Assembly (NCBI GenBank): GCA_029245125.1
Contig: JAQWPZ010000088.1
Coordinates: 1 to 44,558, forward strand
Reading direction: 5' to 3'
Origin: Rubripirellula sp.
Lineage (GTDB): Bacteria > Planctomycetota > Planctomycetia > Pirellulales > Pirellulaceae
Length of the DNA stretch: 44,558 bases
Shown here: positions 8,216 through 17,970 of the stretch, piece after piece
Numbering within the stretch: position 1 is the stretch's first letter
Layout of the letters: every line of letters begins with the position of its first letter
Notes under the pieces: generated by a model
The model's input: only the letters and a program-made list of their open reading frames with translations
What the model was told of the DNA's origin: nothing
The model's database searches: none
Made by a program: the position numbers and the translations under genes

Positions 8216-9562
8216 TCACGGAGCTTCTCGCACCACCGCGTCCCAGTTGGCAAGGAGCTTCCCGCTGGAAACGTTCCACAATCGAATTTCTCCATCACTC
8301 GCGCCGGTCACGACCAAACTTTGATCTCGATTCATCGCGACTGTCAGGACCCAATCAGCATGTCCGGTTAACTCTCCCGTCACGGTGTTCTTGGCCGAAT
8401 CAACCTTCACCAATCGATGGTCAGAGCAGGCAACCCACAATAATCCATCGGCCTGCACCAGACGAAACCCTTCACCGCCCAAGGGGACTTCGGCGATCTT
8501 CTTGGCATCGGCAAGATTCCAGCGATGCAATTTCTTGTCGCCTCCGACGGTAAAGGCCTGTTTACCATCAGATGAAAGTGACACACCACGAACGGCTGCC
8601 CCATGCCCTCCATAGCTGACTTGCAAGTCTCCCGAATCGCCATCAAAAACTTTAGCCGACCGATCGCGACTGGCCGAAAGCAACCGCGTACCGTCAGCAT
8701 TCCAAGCGATCGCAGTCACCCAATCGGCATGGCTCAACAGCGTCTTCTGTTCTTTGAATGTCGATAGATCAAAGATTCGAATCGATTTATCTGCCGAGGC
8801 AATGGCGATCTCATCTGCCCCAGGACGAAAGGCAACATCCCAAACCACGTCGGTCGAGCGGCCGAGCACCGCCTGAACTTCACCACTCTCAAAATCGATC
8901 AGTCGCACCTCCCCGTAGCGCCCCGGTTGTCCACCGGCAACGGCGAGCCGTTTTCCGTCTGGGTGCCACGCGAGATCGAACGTTCTTTGGCCGATATTTT
9001 CGATCCGCCGAATCAGATTCCCTTGCAGGTCCCAAACCAGGATTTCGTGGTATCCGGCTCCCACAACGTGCAAGCCATCAGGCGAAAAAGCTAAGGCTGT
9101 TACCTCCAACGCCCGTGCATACGTCGGTGGCGGCGGCGGGTGTCGGGGAGGCGGGACCACAAACGCCAACAACTCACCGGTGTCTTCCCCATCAAAGTTC
9201 GCACCAGCTTCAACCCAATCAGATATCAATCGAATCTGCGATTCAGCCAACGCGGCGCTCTCCGCCGGCATCCGCTCAAACTCATCATCTGTTATCAAGC
9301 GTTTCAACAACTCGGCATGTTCCTCCGCCTGACCGACCAGCGGGTCGATACCGGAATCCCCCGCTTTGGTGAACTCAGCAAACGTATCTAGCCGGTAGCC
9401 ACCCTCGGCTTGTTTGGCGTTATGGCAGGCAACGCAATGGTCTAGCAGAATCGGCGCAACATCGCGGCGAAAACTCACCACGTCATCCGCAGCGGCAGGC
9501 CACACAACGCCAAAACACCACAGCGTTGCGAGGATCCAATTAATGTTGAAATAGGAATTCAT
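8216..9562 (-). CDS. Planctomycete cytochrome-c domain fused to WD40 repeats
   Basis: Residues 1-25 form a Sec signal peptide (ILATLWCFGVVWPAAA). A PSCyt1-type domain follows with the heme motif C43-V-A-C46-H47 in DVAPILLDHCVACHNAK, ending near residue 130. Residues about 145-440 hold roughly six or seven WD40 repeats, seen as ALAFSPDGLHVVGAG, VWDVAFRPGADEIAIASADKSIRIFD, AIAWNADGTRLLSASRDRSAKVFD and VTGASDGEIRLWN, which should form a beta-propeller for protein contacts. The likely role is an exported, heme-bearing scaffold. It is the last gene of an operon and starts inside the end of the giant upstream gene (23-nt overlap). The architecture is known in planctomycetes but its job is not established. 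Confidence 0.88.
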   Translation of the reverse strand: MNSYFNINWILATLWCFGVVWPAAADDVVSFRRDVAPILLDHCVACHNAKQAEGGYRLDTFAEFTKAGDSGIDPLVGQAEEHAELLKRLITDDEFERMPAESAALAESQIRLISDWVEAGANFDGEDTGELLAFVVPPPRHPPPPPTYARALEVTALAFSPDGLHVVGAGYHEILVWDLQGNLIRRIENIGQRTFDLAWHPDGKRLAVAGGQPGRYGEVRLIDFESGEVQAVLGRSTDVVWDVAFRPGADEIAIASADKSIRIFDLSTFKEQKTLLSHADWVTAIAWNADGTRLLSASRDRSAKVFDGDSGDLQVSYGGHGAAVRGVSLSSDGKQAFTVGGDKKLHRWNLADAKKIAEVPLGGEGFRLVQADGLLWVACSDHRLVKVDSAKNTVTGELTGHADWVLTVAMNRDQSLVVTGASDGEIRLWNVSSGKLLANWDAVVREAP

Positions 9563-12500
9563 CGGTATTCATTAAGGCCCAACAAACATCTTCCAAACCT
9601 TTGGCGAGATCATCTCGCTTCTTCACATGCTCAACCGCGACGTTCAATTCCAGTTCCGAGGGATACCGGCTCAGTGCGGACAAATACAATTCCCCAACAA
9701 TGGATTCCACTGACTCTCCAGCCGCGACCGCCAAACGCATTCGATTTTTTGGATCACTCAATTTTTTGTGAATGGTCGATCCATTGAACAGTTCAATCGC
9801 CATCGCAAGATTCGAATCATCCACCCGTTCACAAGCGCAAACGGTACTCCGTTCGGGCTGCCCAAAGACCTTCAAGAAGTCGACTTTCACCAAATCAGGC
9901 GCTGGCAAATGCGTCGCCTTGGTCCCAGCAGGCAAATTCCCGAATGTTTGCTGCAAACCCATGATGTGATTTACGGCATCGAGCAACTGCTCCGCACTCA
10001 ACAACCTTGGCCGTTGATGTGAAAAATAGTCTGTGTCGTCTCGATTGGAATCATTGACCACGTAGCTGGCCTGGTAAGTCCGGCTATTCAGGATCGTCCT
10101 CAACAGATGCTTCCGGTCGAACCCATGAGCCACAAAATCTTTTGCCAAGGCATCCAAGAGCGGACCGTTGGTGGGAGGGTTGGAATCCCGAAAATCATCA
10201 ATCGGGTCAACGATTCCGCGTGCGAATAGTTCGCTCCAAATCCGATTCGCCTCGATCCGAGCAAAGTAGGGGTTACCGGGCTGGACAAGCCAATCGAGCA
10301 ATATGTCTCGGCGGTCTTGATCGACTGGCACCGACACTTCGCCTTTGACTGGCAGCCAAGGCTGCATCGTCTTTCCGGTTCGTGGCTGTGTGACTTCGCC
10401 GCTCACAGCAGAGTAGACGAACATTTCACCTGGACGCCCTGTCTTGCGCCGTTGCAGCCGATTAAAAAAGGCCGCCAAGCCGTAATAATTATCCTGTGTC
10501 CATCGTTCAAACGGATGGTTGTGGCACTTCGCGCATTGCAATCTTGCACCGAGAAACACCTGCGAAACAGTTTCGACACACTCGTTCATATCGGTGGCGG
10601 TTCGGTAAAAGTTTGCCGGTGGATTGGCTAACGTACTCCCTTCACCGGCCAACAACGCACGTGCAAATTGATCATAGGGCAAATTGTTGCGAAATGCCTC
10701 CATCACCCAACGATGGTATTTGTGAACGCCCTCGTCACCGACCATCTTGCCGGTCATCTTCAGCAAATCCCCCCACTTCAATGCCCAAAACTTGGCAAAT
10801 TCAGGGCGTTCCAAAAGTGCATCAATCAGCTGGGCACGCTTACCAGGATTCTGATCTTCCAAGAACAATTTGGTTTCTTGATGCGTCGGCAAAATCCCAA
10901 TCACGTCGAGATAAACACGTCGCAGAAACTCTCCGTCTGTGCTGTTGGCCGAGGGCAGGTACTGCAACTGGCGCAGCTTTGCGTCGACAAATTCATCAAT
11001 GTAATTGTGCGGCGGAGGGGCTGCGAATTGAAAACCAGGATCCGTATCAATAAACAGCAATGGCACCGATACGATGTGCTCTAAAAAACGGACCAGGATG
11101 ACCGCTTCACCTCGTGCTTGCGGACGAACCAATCCTTGCGGATCAACCAAAGCAACGCCGGTGTTCGAACTTTCGTAGGCACACAAATCGGTGACGTCGC
11201 GGTCGGATCCATCCGAAAAATGAGCGGTCACGGAAAGTTGCTGCCCACCACCGGTCAGCGACATGACTCGCTTGTCCGAGGGAAAAACATTCAGGCTGGT
11301 ACAGCGAGCCGAACCGGGTGGATCCGCCCTCGCTCCTGCTGCCACCCAATCTCGCAAGATGGCATAAGCCGCATCGCTCTCATTCAATTGTTTCCCACCA
11401 CCATGATTCACCTTCATCAACGGCTTCAACAATAACAGGCTCTGCTCAGGATCGATCCGATTCACTCTGCGGCCAAAGTCTTCACGAATCAGCGTCAACT
11501 CATCGAGCTGCTTGTCGAAAGCCCGCAATGACAACCGGAACATTCCCTTGCCACTGGGTGACCCGTGGCAAGCCCCGCTGTTGCAGCCCTGCTTGGAAAG
11601 CGCGACCAGCACTTCCGATTCAAACGAGGCTAGCTTTTTCGTTTCCATGTCACGAACGCTCACCGGCACATTCAACACGCGATCACCCAAGCTGACTTGA
11701 ATGATGGTGTCCCCATTCGCCTTTGCCTGAACGACAGCATCAGCAAAATCGACGATAGCTGGATCATCGGTCGCGAACTTGACATCACGGGTCCAGTCAC
11801 GTGGAACCCCACTTTCATCCCAGCCGGTGATCACCAACTGCCGCTGTGGATCTTGGGCCGTCAGCACCATCTTCGACGGGTAGACCTCCCAACGTTCAGG
11901 CAATGGAATGACCGTTGGTGCTAACCACTGAGCACTCGTTTTGAATTCTTGGCCGTGATAGTTCCCAGTGACCTCATATTGAAATGCCCGAGATTCACTC
12001 CCTGTGGTTGCGATGCTCACTGCTACTTCAACCTGCGTCGCATCAGCGGGAATCTCAATCGATTCAGGGCCCGACCAACCCTCTGGATATTGCGTCAAAC
12101 GCAACGTTGCTGGTTGTGGGTCGTTGCCTTCTCGATGGACATTAGCGATTAATTGGTACTCGTGTCCCGCAATGAATGGCTGTGCTGATTTGAACTGCAC
12201 CTGCACAGGTTCAATCCACTGCACTGGCAAGTCGATTCGCGAAAGGCGGCCTCGTCCCTTGAATTCGGAATAAGCAGCAATCGATAGCGTGCTCGGCCGG
12301 CTGTTCGGATCGGAACAATCGAGAGTCGCTTGGTAGAGATCCTTTTCCGCTTTCGATTTCAATGTCCATTCTGCAGGAAGCTGATCACGCATCAAGCTAA
12401 CGGATCCTTTGAATCCAGCGTTGACTCGGGTCAACTTCAAATCGACAACATGCGATCGCGTTCCAACAGTGAACTGCAATGCCGCGGTCGGCTCAAGCTT

Positions 12501-14129
12501 GTAGTACGAATCCCCCGGCACACCACCACTCAACAACACCATCCCATCTTGCCACGCAGCGGGTGACAAGACATGCGGACGCTTTAGCCTGTGCAATTCA
12601 AAACTCGTCAATCGCGACCGCAGATTCGCGTCGTCCTTGGCACGCCCAACCAATTGAATCAGCGAGGCGGAATCCGCTGTCCAACTTTTCCCAACCGCGA
12701 GGTGAATTTTCGCAACCTTCGCTTTCGCGGGGATCACTGGATTGAGAATTCGAATTGTGGGCGAAGCGGACGACAATTCGATTTCGCCCTCATACCCGAA
12801 CCGATGAACCTGCAATTCGATCGCGCATGCTCCCAAACCTTCATCCATCACATAGCGTTCGCTGGTTTTAGCGTCACCCTTCCAAGCGAGACGAAATCCT
12901 GGTGATTTGGTCACTTGGACGAAGTAACCAAAGCCAACGCCGCCGCGTTCCAACAGATCAGATACCCGTAAGCGATATTCCGCCGCATCGGGAAATCGAT
13001 AATCGAATGCCCATTCGTCCGCATCATTGACTGATGACTGGGCAACCGTCGCTCCCGCTTCATCCACCAGTTGCATCTGCAACAGGGCACGGGAACCGAG
13101 CGAGCGCGTCTTGCCGGCGAATCGAAACGTTGTCGCTTTCACACCCCGCAGGACATACTCATCCTGCTCGCCTTGACTGGCAAGGCGTCCATTCAGATCG
13201 ATCGGCAGCGATAGCGGATCCGATTCCACTTGCGTTTCGAGATGCTGATCCGAATCGACCAACGCGATCCGACACCACGAGGCGGACTGTCCGTTTTCCA
13301 ATCGACCTGAAATGGTTCGGGTCGGATTCAGATCTCCCTCGGGCACCGACACTTGCTGCCTTACCGCAGGCAATCCATCAAGCGTGCACAACTGTACGCT
13401 CGCCTGTGTCCCTCGTTGGATTGCCATCGGAAACGCATGACGCACAATCGGAAAATCGCCAACCCGAAGCTGGTAGATTCCTCCGGACGCGTAACGATTG
13501 TCGCGAACTTCTAGCCAAACCTTCCCGGCAACCTCGAACGTGTGACTGAATCGGCATTCCGGCCCAACTTCATCGTCATCGACGACCCGAAGTGTCTCAC
13601 CATCCTCATTCAACAAACGAACCATGGGATCCATCGTTGAACGCAGCGATTGGGTCAGCACCTCAAATGCGACTCGTTGATTGGATGCAACCTGAAAGCA
13701 AAAAAAGTCGCTCTTCGATCCGTCACTCACACCATTCACTGCAGTCAACGGATCAATTGGCTGAGCAGTTTGTTGGCTGTGGTTCTGCGGCTGCTCGGCA
13801 ACCGCTGGTAAGTCATCCACCAACAACACGACCGGTTCTGCCGTGCTTGCTTTCCCCACCATCCACATTCCGATCGGCCCGAGCGGCGTGTCCTTGGGAA
13901 GTGTGATCGCCAAAGTCGTTTTGTCCGCAGCCGTCGATATAAGCTCGACCTTCGCGGGGACACTCAGCAGAGCACGCTTGCAATCCTGCAACGCTTTGCC
14001 TTGAACGGTCACCTCGGTCGTCTCACCAGGTCGAATCGAGCGAGGTTGCATCGACGTCACGGACTGTGCAGCGACCATTCGCACGCACGCCAACGACAGC
14101 AACAGGAACGCAAAAACTCGGTACCGCAT
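9540..14129 (-). CDS. Giant exported DUF1549/DUF1553 protein with PPC-like and Ig-like domains
   Basis: The chosen ATG at 14129 gives MRYRVFAFLLLSLACVRMVAAQ, a clean Sec signal peptide; a GTG at 14216, which overlaps the upstream stop as GTGA, would place 29 unlikely residues before it. The ~1529-residue product has an N-terminal beta-rich part with a PPC-like domain (FCFQVASNQRVAFEVLT), several Ig-like segments, a BIG2-like domain (ITGWDESGVPRDW), then a cysteine motif near residues 848-854, CNSGACHG, which has CX4CH rather than the usual CX2CH spacing. DUF1549 follows (~1036-1245) with CAKCHNHPFERW near 1196, and DUF1553 (~1273-1520). These PSD1/PSCyt proteins are a planctomycete hallmark of unknown function and may bind heme. 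It lies between DUF1501 and the cytochrome-WD40 gene. Confidence 0.88.
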   Translation of the reverse strand: MRYRVFAFLLLSLACVRMVAAQSVTSMQPRSIRPGETTEVTVQGKALQDCKRALLSVPAKVELISTAADKTTLAITLPKDTPLGPIGMWMVGKASTAEPVVLLVDDLPAVAEQPQNHSQQTAQPIDPLTAVNGVSDGSKSDFFCFQVASNQRVAFEVLTQSLRSTMDPMVRLLNEDGETLRVVDDDEVGPECRFSHTFEVAGKVWLEVRDNRYASGGIYQLRVGDFPIVRHAFPMAIQRGTQASVQLCTLDGLPAVRQQVSVPEGDLNPTRTISGRLENGQSASWCRIALVDSDQHLETQVESDPLSLPIDLNGRLASQGEQDEYVLRGVKATTFRFAGKTRSLGSRALLQMQLVDEAGATVAQSSVNDADEWAFDYRFPDAAEYRLRVSDLLERGGVGFGYFVQVTKSPGFRLAWKGDAKTSERYVMDEGLGACAIELQVHRFGYEGEIELSSASPTIRILNPVIPAKAKVAKIHLAVGKSWTADSASLIQLVGRAKDDANLRSRLTSFELHRLKRPHVLSPAAWQDGMVLLSGGVPGDSYYKLEPTAALQFTVGTRSHVVDLKLTRVNAGFKGSVSLMRDQLPAEWTLKSKAEKDLYQATLDCSDPNSRPSTLSIAAYSEFKGRGRLSRIDLPVQWIEPVQVQFKSAQPFIAGHEYQLIANVHREGNDPQPATLRLTQYPEGWSGPESIEIPADATQVEVAVSIATTGSESRAFQYEVTGNYHGQEFKTSAQWLAPTVIPLPERWEVYPSKMVLTAQDPQRQLVITGWDESGVPRDWTRDVKFATDDPAIVDFADAVVQAKANGDTIIQVSLGDRVLNVPVSVRDMETKKLASFESEVLVALSKQGCNSGACHGSPSGKGMFRLSLRAFDKQLDELTLIREDFGRRVNRIDPEQSLLLLKPLMKVNHGGGKQLNESDAAYAILRDWVAAGARADPPGSARCTSLNVFPSDKRVMSLTGGGQQLSVTAHFSDGSDRDVTDLCAYESSNTGVALVDPQGLVRPQARGEAVILVRFLEHIVSVPLLFIDTDPGFQFAAPPPHNYIDEFVDAKLRQLQYLPSANSTDGEFLRRVYLDVIGILPTHQETKLFLEDQNPGKRAQLIDALLERPEFAKFWALKWGDLLKMTGKMVGDEGVHKYHRWVMEAFRNNLPYDQFARALLAGEGSTLANPPANFYRTATDMNECVETVSQVFLGARLQCAKCHNHPFERWTQDNYYGLAAFFNRLQRRKTGRPGEMFVYSAVSGEVTQPRTGKTMQPWLPVKGEVSVPVDQDRRDILLDWLVQPGNPYFARIEANRIWSELFARGIVDPIDDFRDSNPPTNGPLLDALAKDFVAHGFDRKHLLRTILNSRTYQASYVVNDSNRDDTDYFSHQRPRLLSAEQLLDAVNHIMGLQQTFGNLPAGTKATHLPAPDLVKVDFLKVFGQPERSTVCACERVDDSNLAMAIELFNGSTIHKKLSDPKNRMRLAVAAGESVESIVGELYLSALSRYPSELELNVAVEHVKKRDDLAKGLEDVCWALMNTDEFLFQH

Positions 14130-14212
14130 GACATTCAGTTCAAACAATGAATTTGTTTCGAAGCAGCCCGACAAAACATGCCCGGCTTTCCCTTGAGCGA
14201 TCAATCGGAGCC

Positions 14213-15679
14213 TCACGAGATAAGACCTGGGATCGGCTGACCGCGGTAAATGGCATGTGGTCGATCCTGCGCGTCATGCCATACCGCTGTACGAGGAATC
14301 CGCAATGCCTGATAAATCGTTGCCGCGAAACTCTCTGGCTTCACCGGCTGGTCGCGTGGATAACCACCCTGCGAGTCGGACGCGCCAATCACCGTTCCGC
14401 CACGCACTCCTCCACCCGCAAACCATACCGTTTGCACTGCGCCCCAATGATCACGACCAGGCAATTTATAGTGTTTTGGCAGTAGCAAAATCTGCGGCGT
14501 TCGGCCGAACTCACTTGCCATCACAATCAAGGTCTCGTCTAACTCACCACTCGCTTGCAAATCATCCAGCAAGGCTGAAACCGCGAGATCGGTGGGTGGG
14601 AACAAGTTGTTCTTCAGGTGCGGAAACGCGTTGCCGTGTGTATCCCAGGTTTCGTCATTCCCAAGATTGACTTGCACCAAGTTCACGCCAGCACCGATCA
14701 ATCGCCGGGCCATCAACAACGACCAACCAAACGAATTTCGACCGTACCGATCGAGTGTCTTGTCGTCGGCGCCGGTTACGTCCAGTGCATGATGGACGCT
14801 TGAATCGGTTAATAACGAGGTCACACTTTGCCGCATGCGATCAAACTGCTCGGTTTCTGCAAATCCAGCCAATTGACGACGTTGATGATTGAGCGTTTCC
14901 AGCAACTTCAAGCGTCCCGAGACCTCGCGCATGCCCAATCCGTGCGGCAAGGTGAGCTGCGGAGCTTGAAAGGTTCGATCGAGCGATCCATCCCTTTCCT
15001 GGTGATCAAAACTGTACTCGGGAAAGGCACCATACGAGCGGTTATGAAAGGATGCGGCTTCGATCATCCATGGATCATGCTGCACCCCCATCAACCCAGC
15101 ATGTTGCCCGGGGATCACTCGTCCGCTGTTGTGAATCAAGCGCTGCGGCAAGACGACCGCAGGAGGCAGATTGTTGGATGATTGCAGGGTACGCCCAGCC
15201 ACCGATGTAATGGCTGGAAAATCCGTTCGAGTCGGATTGTTTGGCTGAAATCCCGTTGGCAATTCCGAGCGGCCCGTCAGCATGATGTGGTGGCCGGCCG
15301 AATGCTCATTCGATCCATGTGTCAAGGAACGACAAATCGACCAGAGGTGACTCCGCTCGGCAAGCAGCGGCAAATGCTCGCAGATTTCAATCCCCGGTGT
15401 CTTGGTGGCAATCGGCTTGAACTCACCCCGAATCTCCTCGGGCGCATCGGGCTTCATGTCGAAGCTCTCGTGCTGAGCCAAACCACCGGAAAGAAAAATG
15501 AAGATGCACGATTTCGCCTTACCCGGTAATTCGGGCGCTGCCGCGTTGGCTTGCTGCAAGGCAGTTAAATGGTTCATCCCAAGCCCAAGCAAGCCGATCG
15601 AACCGACCTGCAACGCCTCGCGACGGCTTGCCGATGCATGCTGCCAACGAGGAGAAAGGGAAGACGGATGAACGCTCAT
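14213..15679 (-). CDS. DUF1501 protein with Tat leader (copy 2)
   Basis: This is the first gene of the minus-strand operon. Its leader carries SRREALQVGSIGLLGLG, a twin-arginine-like motif. The landmarks are SGGLAQHESFDMKPDAPEE, NEHSAGHHIMLTGR, LDRYGRNSFGWSLLMARRL, TWDTHGNAF, SEFGRTPQI and GRDHWGAVQTVWFAGGG, then GGYPRDQPV near the end. The length (488 residues) equals copy 1. Its stop codon is followed by the giant DUF1549/DUF1553 gene, and a GTG overlapping the stop (GTGA) could allow coupled re-initiation. The pairing of DUF1501 with DUF1549/DUF1553 is general in planctomycetes and suggests one exported complex. Confidence 0.9.
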   Translation of the reverse strand: MSVHPSSLSPRWQHASASRREALQVGSIGLLGLGMNHLTALQQANAAAPELPGKAKSCIFIFLSGGLAQHESFDMKPDAPEEIRGEFKPIATKTPGIEICEHLPLLAERSHLWSICRSLTHGSNEHSAGHHIMLTGRSELPTGFQPNNPTRTDFPAITSVAGRTLQSSNNLPPAVVLPQRLIHNSGRVIPGQHAGLMGVQHDPWMIEAASFHNRSYGAFPEYSFDHQERDGSLDRTFQAPQLTLPHGLGMREVSGRLKLLETLNHQRRQLAGFAETEQFDRMRQSVTSLLTDSSVHHALDVTGADDKTLDRYGRNSFGWSLLMARRLIGAGVNLVQVNLGNDETWDTHGNAFPHLKNNLFPPTDLAVSALLDDLQASGELDETLIVMASEFGRTPQILLLPKHYKLPGRDHWGAVQTVWFAGGGVRGGTVIGASDSQGGYPRDQPVKPESFAATIYQALRIPRTAVWHDAQDRPHAIYRGQPIPGLIS

Positions 15680-16086
15680 GCTGGTTTCTCACGAATCCGC
15701 AACGGCAACCGAGCAAGTGCAAGGCATGCCGGAATGGGGTGGGATAAGGGCGGGACTCACATTGTCGTGCGCCGCTGACCCAAATGCAAATCCCAACCCT
15801 TCCGAGCTTTCTATCCCGCTACCCCAACGAATTTCCGATCAATTTCCGATCAATTTCCGGGCAATTTCCGGGCAACTTCCGGGCAAACACTTTGGCAGAC
15901 AGACCAGAGGAGTTGCTGGTTCGAGCACAATCACGCAACACCGACGCTCCCACATCCACCTTATCGATGAGGTCACTTTGGATTTGAAGCAAGTTGAATT
16001 TGGGGCATTTTCTACTTTGCTTCGTCTTCGGAGACTCTGCATTTCTGTGATGCTGTCGCAATCTAGATGATCACTTGCTCGCACCG
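15680..16086. other. Intergenic region with an 11-bp tandem repeat
   Basis: It lies upstream of the leftward DUF1501 operon and just downstream of the BlaR1-like gene's stop. The recognisable content is the five-unit repeat at 15830-15884. The remaining sequence shows no plausible gene. Confidence 0.5.
15830..15884. repeat. Five-unit 11-bp tandem repeat
   Basis: The units read AATTTCCGATC, AATTTCCGATC, AATTTCCGGGC, AATTTCCGGGC and AACTTCCGGGC. They lie about 150 nt upstream of the DUF1501 copy-2 start. The period (11 bp, close to one helical turn) would place any bound protein on one face of the DNA, but slippage-generated noise is equally possible. Confidence 0.85.
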
Positions 16087-17970
16087 TCATTTCTTCTTGC
16101 TGGACTCGCGAGGTTTATCACCATCGCGGGGCTCATCACCATCGCGGGGCTCATCGTTATCGCGGGGCTCGCGGTCGAACAGCCGACGCCGCAATTGCAT
16201 CAGACGCTCCTCAGTTGCCTCTTCGGAGATTTCACCGGCTTCGTGAAGCTCCTTGAGCTGGCGGGCGGCCCGCTGATATCGTCGTTTCCTTTCTTCAATC
16301 GCATCTCCCTCTTCGTCCTCATTGCGTTCCTGCTGGCGCATTTCGCGCTGCAAGTAATCAACTCGCTCCTCGGCTTGCTCTTCAGAAATCCTGCCAGCTT
16401 CGTGAGCCTTTTCGATTGCACGCACAGCTCGCTGGTAACGTCGTCGATCCAGTTCCCGTGATTCATCGTCCTCGTGATCGTCATCCCCCTCGTCGCGATC
16501 GTCTTCGAACATCTCGCGTCGTAAGTCATCGACTCGCTCCTCGACTTCCTCTTCAGAAATCTTACCAGCTTCATAGGCCTTTTCGATTGCACGGACGGCT
16601 CGCTGAAAGGCTCGTCTCTCCGCTCCCATTTCGCGTGCCTCGTCATCCTCTTCGCGCTCCTCACCGAACATCTGGCGTTTCAGGTCAAGCAGTTTTTCCT
16701 CCGCATCCTCTTCGGAGATTTTATCTGCCTCACGAGCCTCTTTGATTGCTCGCACGGCACGCTGATAACCCCGTTTCTCTGCTTCCATCTCGCGTATCTG
16801 CGAAGAAGAACGCAGCAAAGTATCCATCATCAGTTCCGCCTGGCCTTCGGAAACCTCCCCGGCTTCGACGGCAGCCTCCAACCGACGCTCAAAAGCCTCA
16901 AAGTCCGTCGCGTAAACAAACCCCAGCGGAAACACACACATGGCCAGACCAACCACCGCGATCCGCAATGCAGCGGGTGCGGCTCGATGCCTCTCGTTGA
17001 TCATTACTCTCAACCTTTTTTCAAAACTTCCGCCACTGTTGATTGCACTGGCCACGTTCGGCGGACGGATCTCCGACGAAGCCAAAAGCTCTGCCACGTT
17101 TAGCAGAGAGTTCGCGTATTGATTCACTCCAGCGTCTGCCGCTTGAAGCACAAGCTGATCGCAAGCCATCTCTTCCGAAATCCTCAACTGCCGGCGAGCC
17201 CACCACATGATCGGATTCCACCAAAATGCGATCAGCGCGATCCATTCCAGCCAACGGAACCAATGGTCGTGCCGTTTGATGTGCGCCATCTCATGAGTGA
17301 TGACCAAACGAAGGTCCGTCTGCTCCAATTCCTCGATTGCGCGGCGCGAAACCACAACGACGCTGCGCCCCGCCCTCCACCAAACAAATGGTGCAATATT
17401 GGCAGAGGTCACGACGATATCGGGTTGCTTCTTGATTCCAAATTGGCGGGCGACACTTGATGCCAGACCACGACTGAGACTCCGATCGACCGAGGCGGTC
17501 GCGAGAAGTAAGCGATGAAATCGAATCAGTCGCGCGGTCGAAACAAGCAACAGCAACGAACTGACCAGCCCCCAGGCGATCAGCCCCCAGACAATCAGAT
17601 CAAGATTCACCCACTGAGCTCCGGCCACCGTCGTGCGTGATGCCTCATCACCGGTTCGCGGGGCAACTTCGCTGATCGACCCACCCGACGTTTGCACACT
17701 CGGTTCCATCTTGATGCGATCGAGACGTAGCGGAGAATCGACGACATCCGGAACAATGACGGTCGGCATGCTCGAGCCAGCAAAACTTGGTACGGCCAGG
17801 GCCGGAATGGCGACGAGCGGGGGAGTTACCATCTTGATCAGCACCACAGCCCACAGCAGATTCGCAAGCCCCGGCGAGGAGAATCGTTGCTGAACCAGCC
17901 TGGCAAAGATTGCCAAGACCGTGGATACCAGCAGGTTACTCAGCGTCGCTGCGACGAGAAAATCAACCAT
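16087..17970 (-). CDS. BlaR1/MecR1-like M56 membrane metalloprotease with tandem SHOCT-like repeats
   Basis: M56 proteases cleave their partner BlaI-type repressor after sensing a signal. The ATG at 17970 gives MVDFLVAATLSNLL, a first membrane helix; it overlaps the BlaI-like gene's 3' end by 8 nt. Helices lie near 5-22, 38-62, 123-145 and 333-354. The zinc motif HEMAHIKRHD is at about 226-235, with the third ligand in ISEEMACDQ at about 265-273. The region after the last helix normally binds beta-lactams; here it holds five helical repeats of the type AGKISEEEVEERVDDLRREM (~356-388, 402-435, 453-488, 511-544, 564-598) separated by acidic linkers, resembling SHOCT domains. No SxxK penicillin-binding motif is visible. 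The extreme C-terminus is a short EPRDGD repeat and a lysine tail. A role in beta-lactam sensing is therefore unlikely. Confidence 0.85.
   Translation of the reverse strand: MVDFLVAATLSNLLVSTVLAIFARLVQQRFSSPGLANLLWAVVLIKMVTPPLVAIPALAVPSFAGSSMPTVIVPDVVDSPLRLDRIKMEPSVQTSGGSISEVAPRTGDEASRTTVAGAQWVNLDLIVWGLIAWGLVSSLLLLVSTARLIRFHRLLLATASVDRSLSRGLASSVARQFGIKKQPDIVVTSANIAPFVWWRAGRSVVVVSRRAIEELEQTDLRLVITHEMAHIKRHDHWFRWLEWIALIAFWWNPIMWWARRQLRISEEMACDQLVLQAADAGVNQYANSLLNVAELLASSEIRPPNVASAINSGGSFEKRLRVMINERHRAAPAALRIAVVGLAMCVFPLGFVYATDFEAFERRLEAAVEAGEVSEGQAELMMDTLLRSSSQIREMEAEKRGYQRAVRAIKEAREADKISEEDAEEKLLDLKRQMFGEEREEDDEAREMGAERRAFQRAVRAIEKAYEAGKISEEEVEERVDDLRREMFEDDRDEGDDDHEDDESRELDRRRYQRAVRAIEKAHEAGRISEEQAEERVDYLQREMRQQERNEDEEGDAIEERKRRYQRAARQLKELHEAGEISEEATEERLMQLRRRLFDREPRDNDEPRDGDEPRDGDKPRESSKKK
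16117..16170. repeat. In-gene 18-bp triplicate encoding EPRDGD
   Basis: Three units of ATCACCATCGCGGGGCTC (the last differs by two bases) lie at 16117-16134, 16135-16152 and 16153-16170 in the 3' end of the M56 protease gene. Read on the minus strand they encode EPRDGD-type units. It looks like a slippage expansion in a tail tolerant of length change. Confidence 0.85.
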
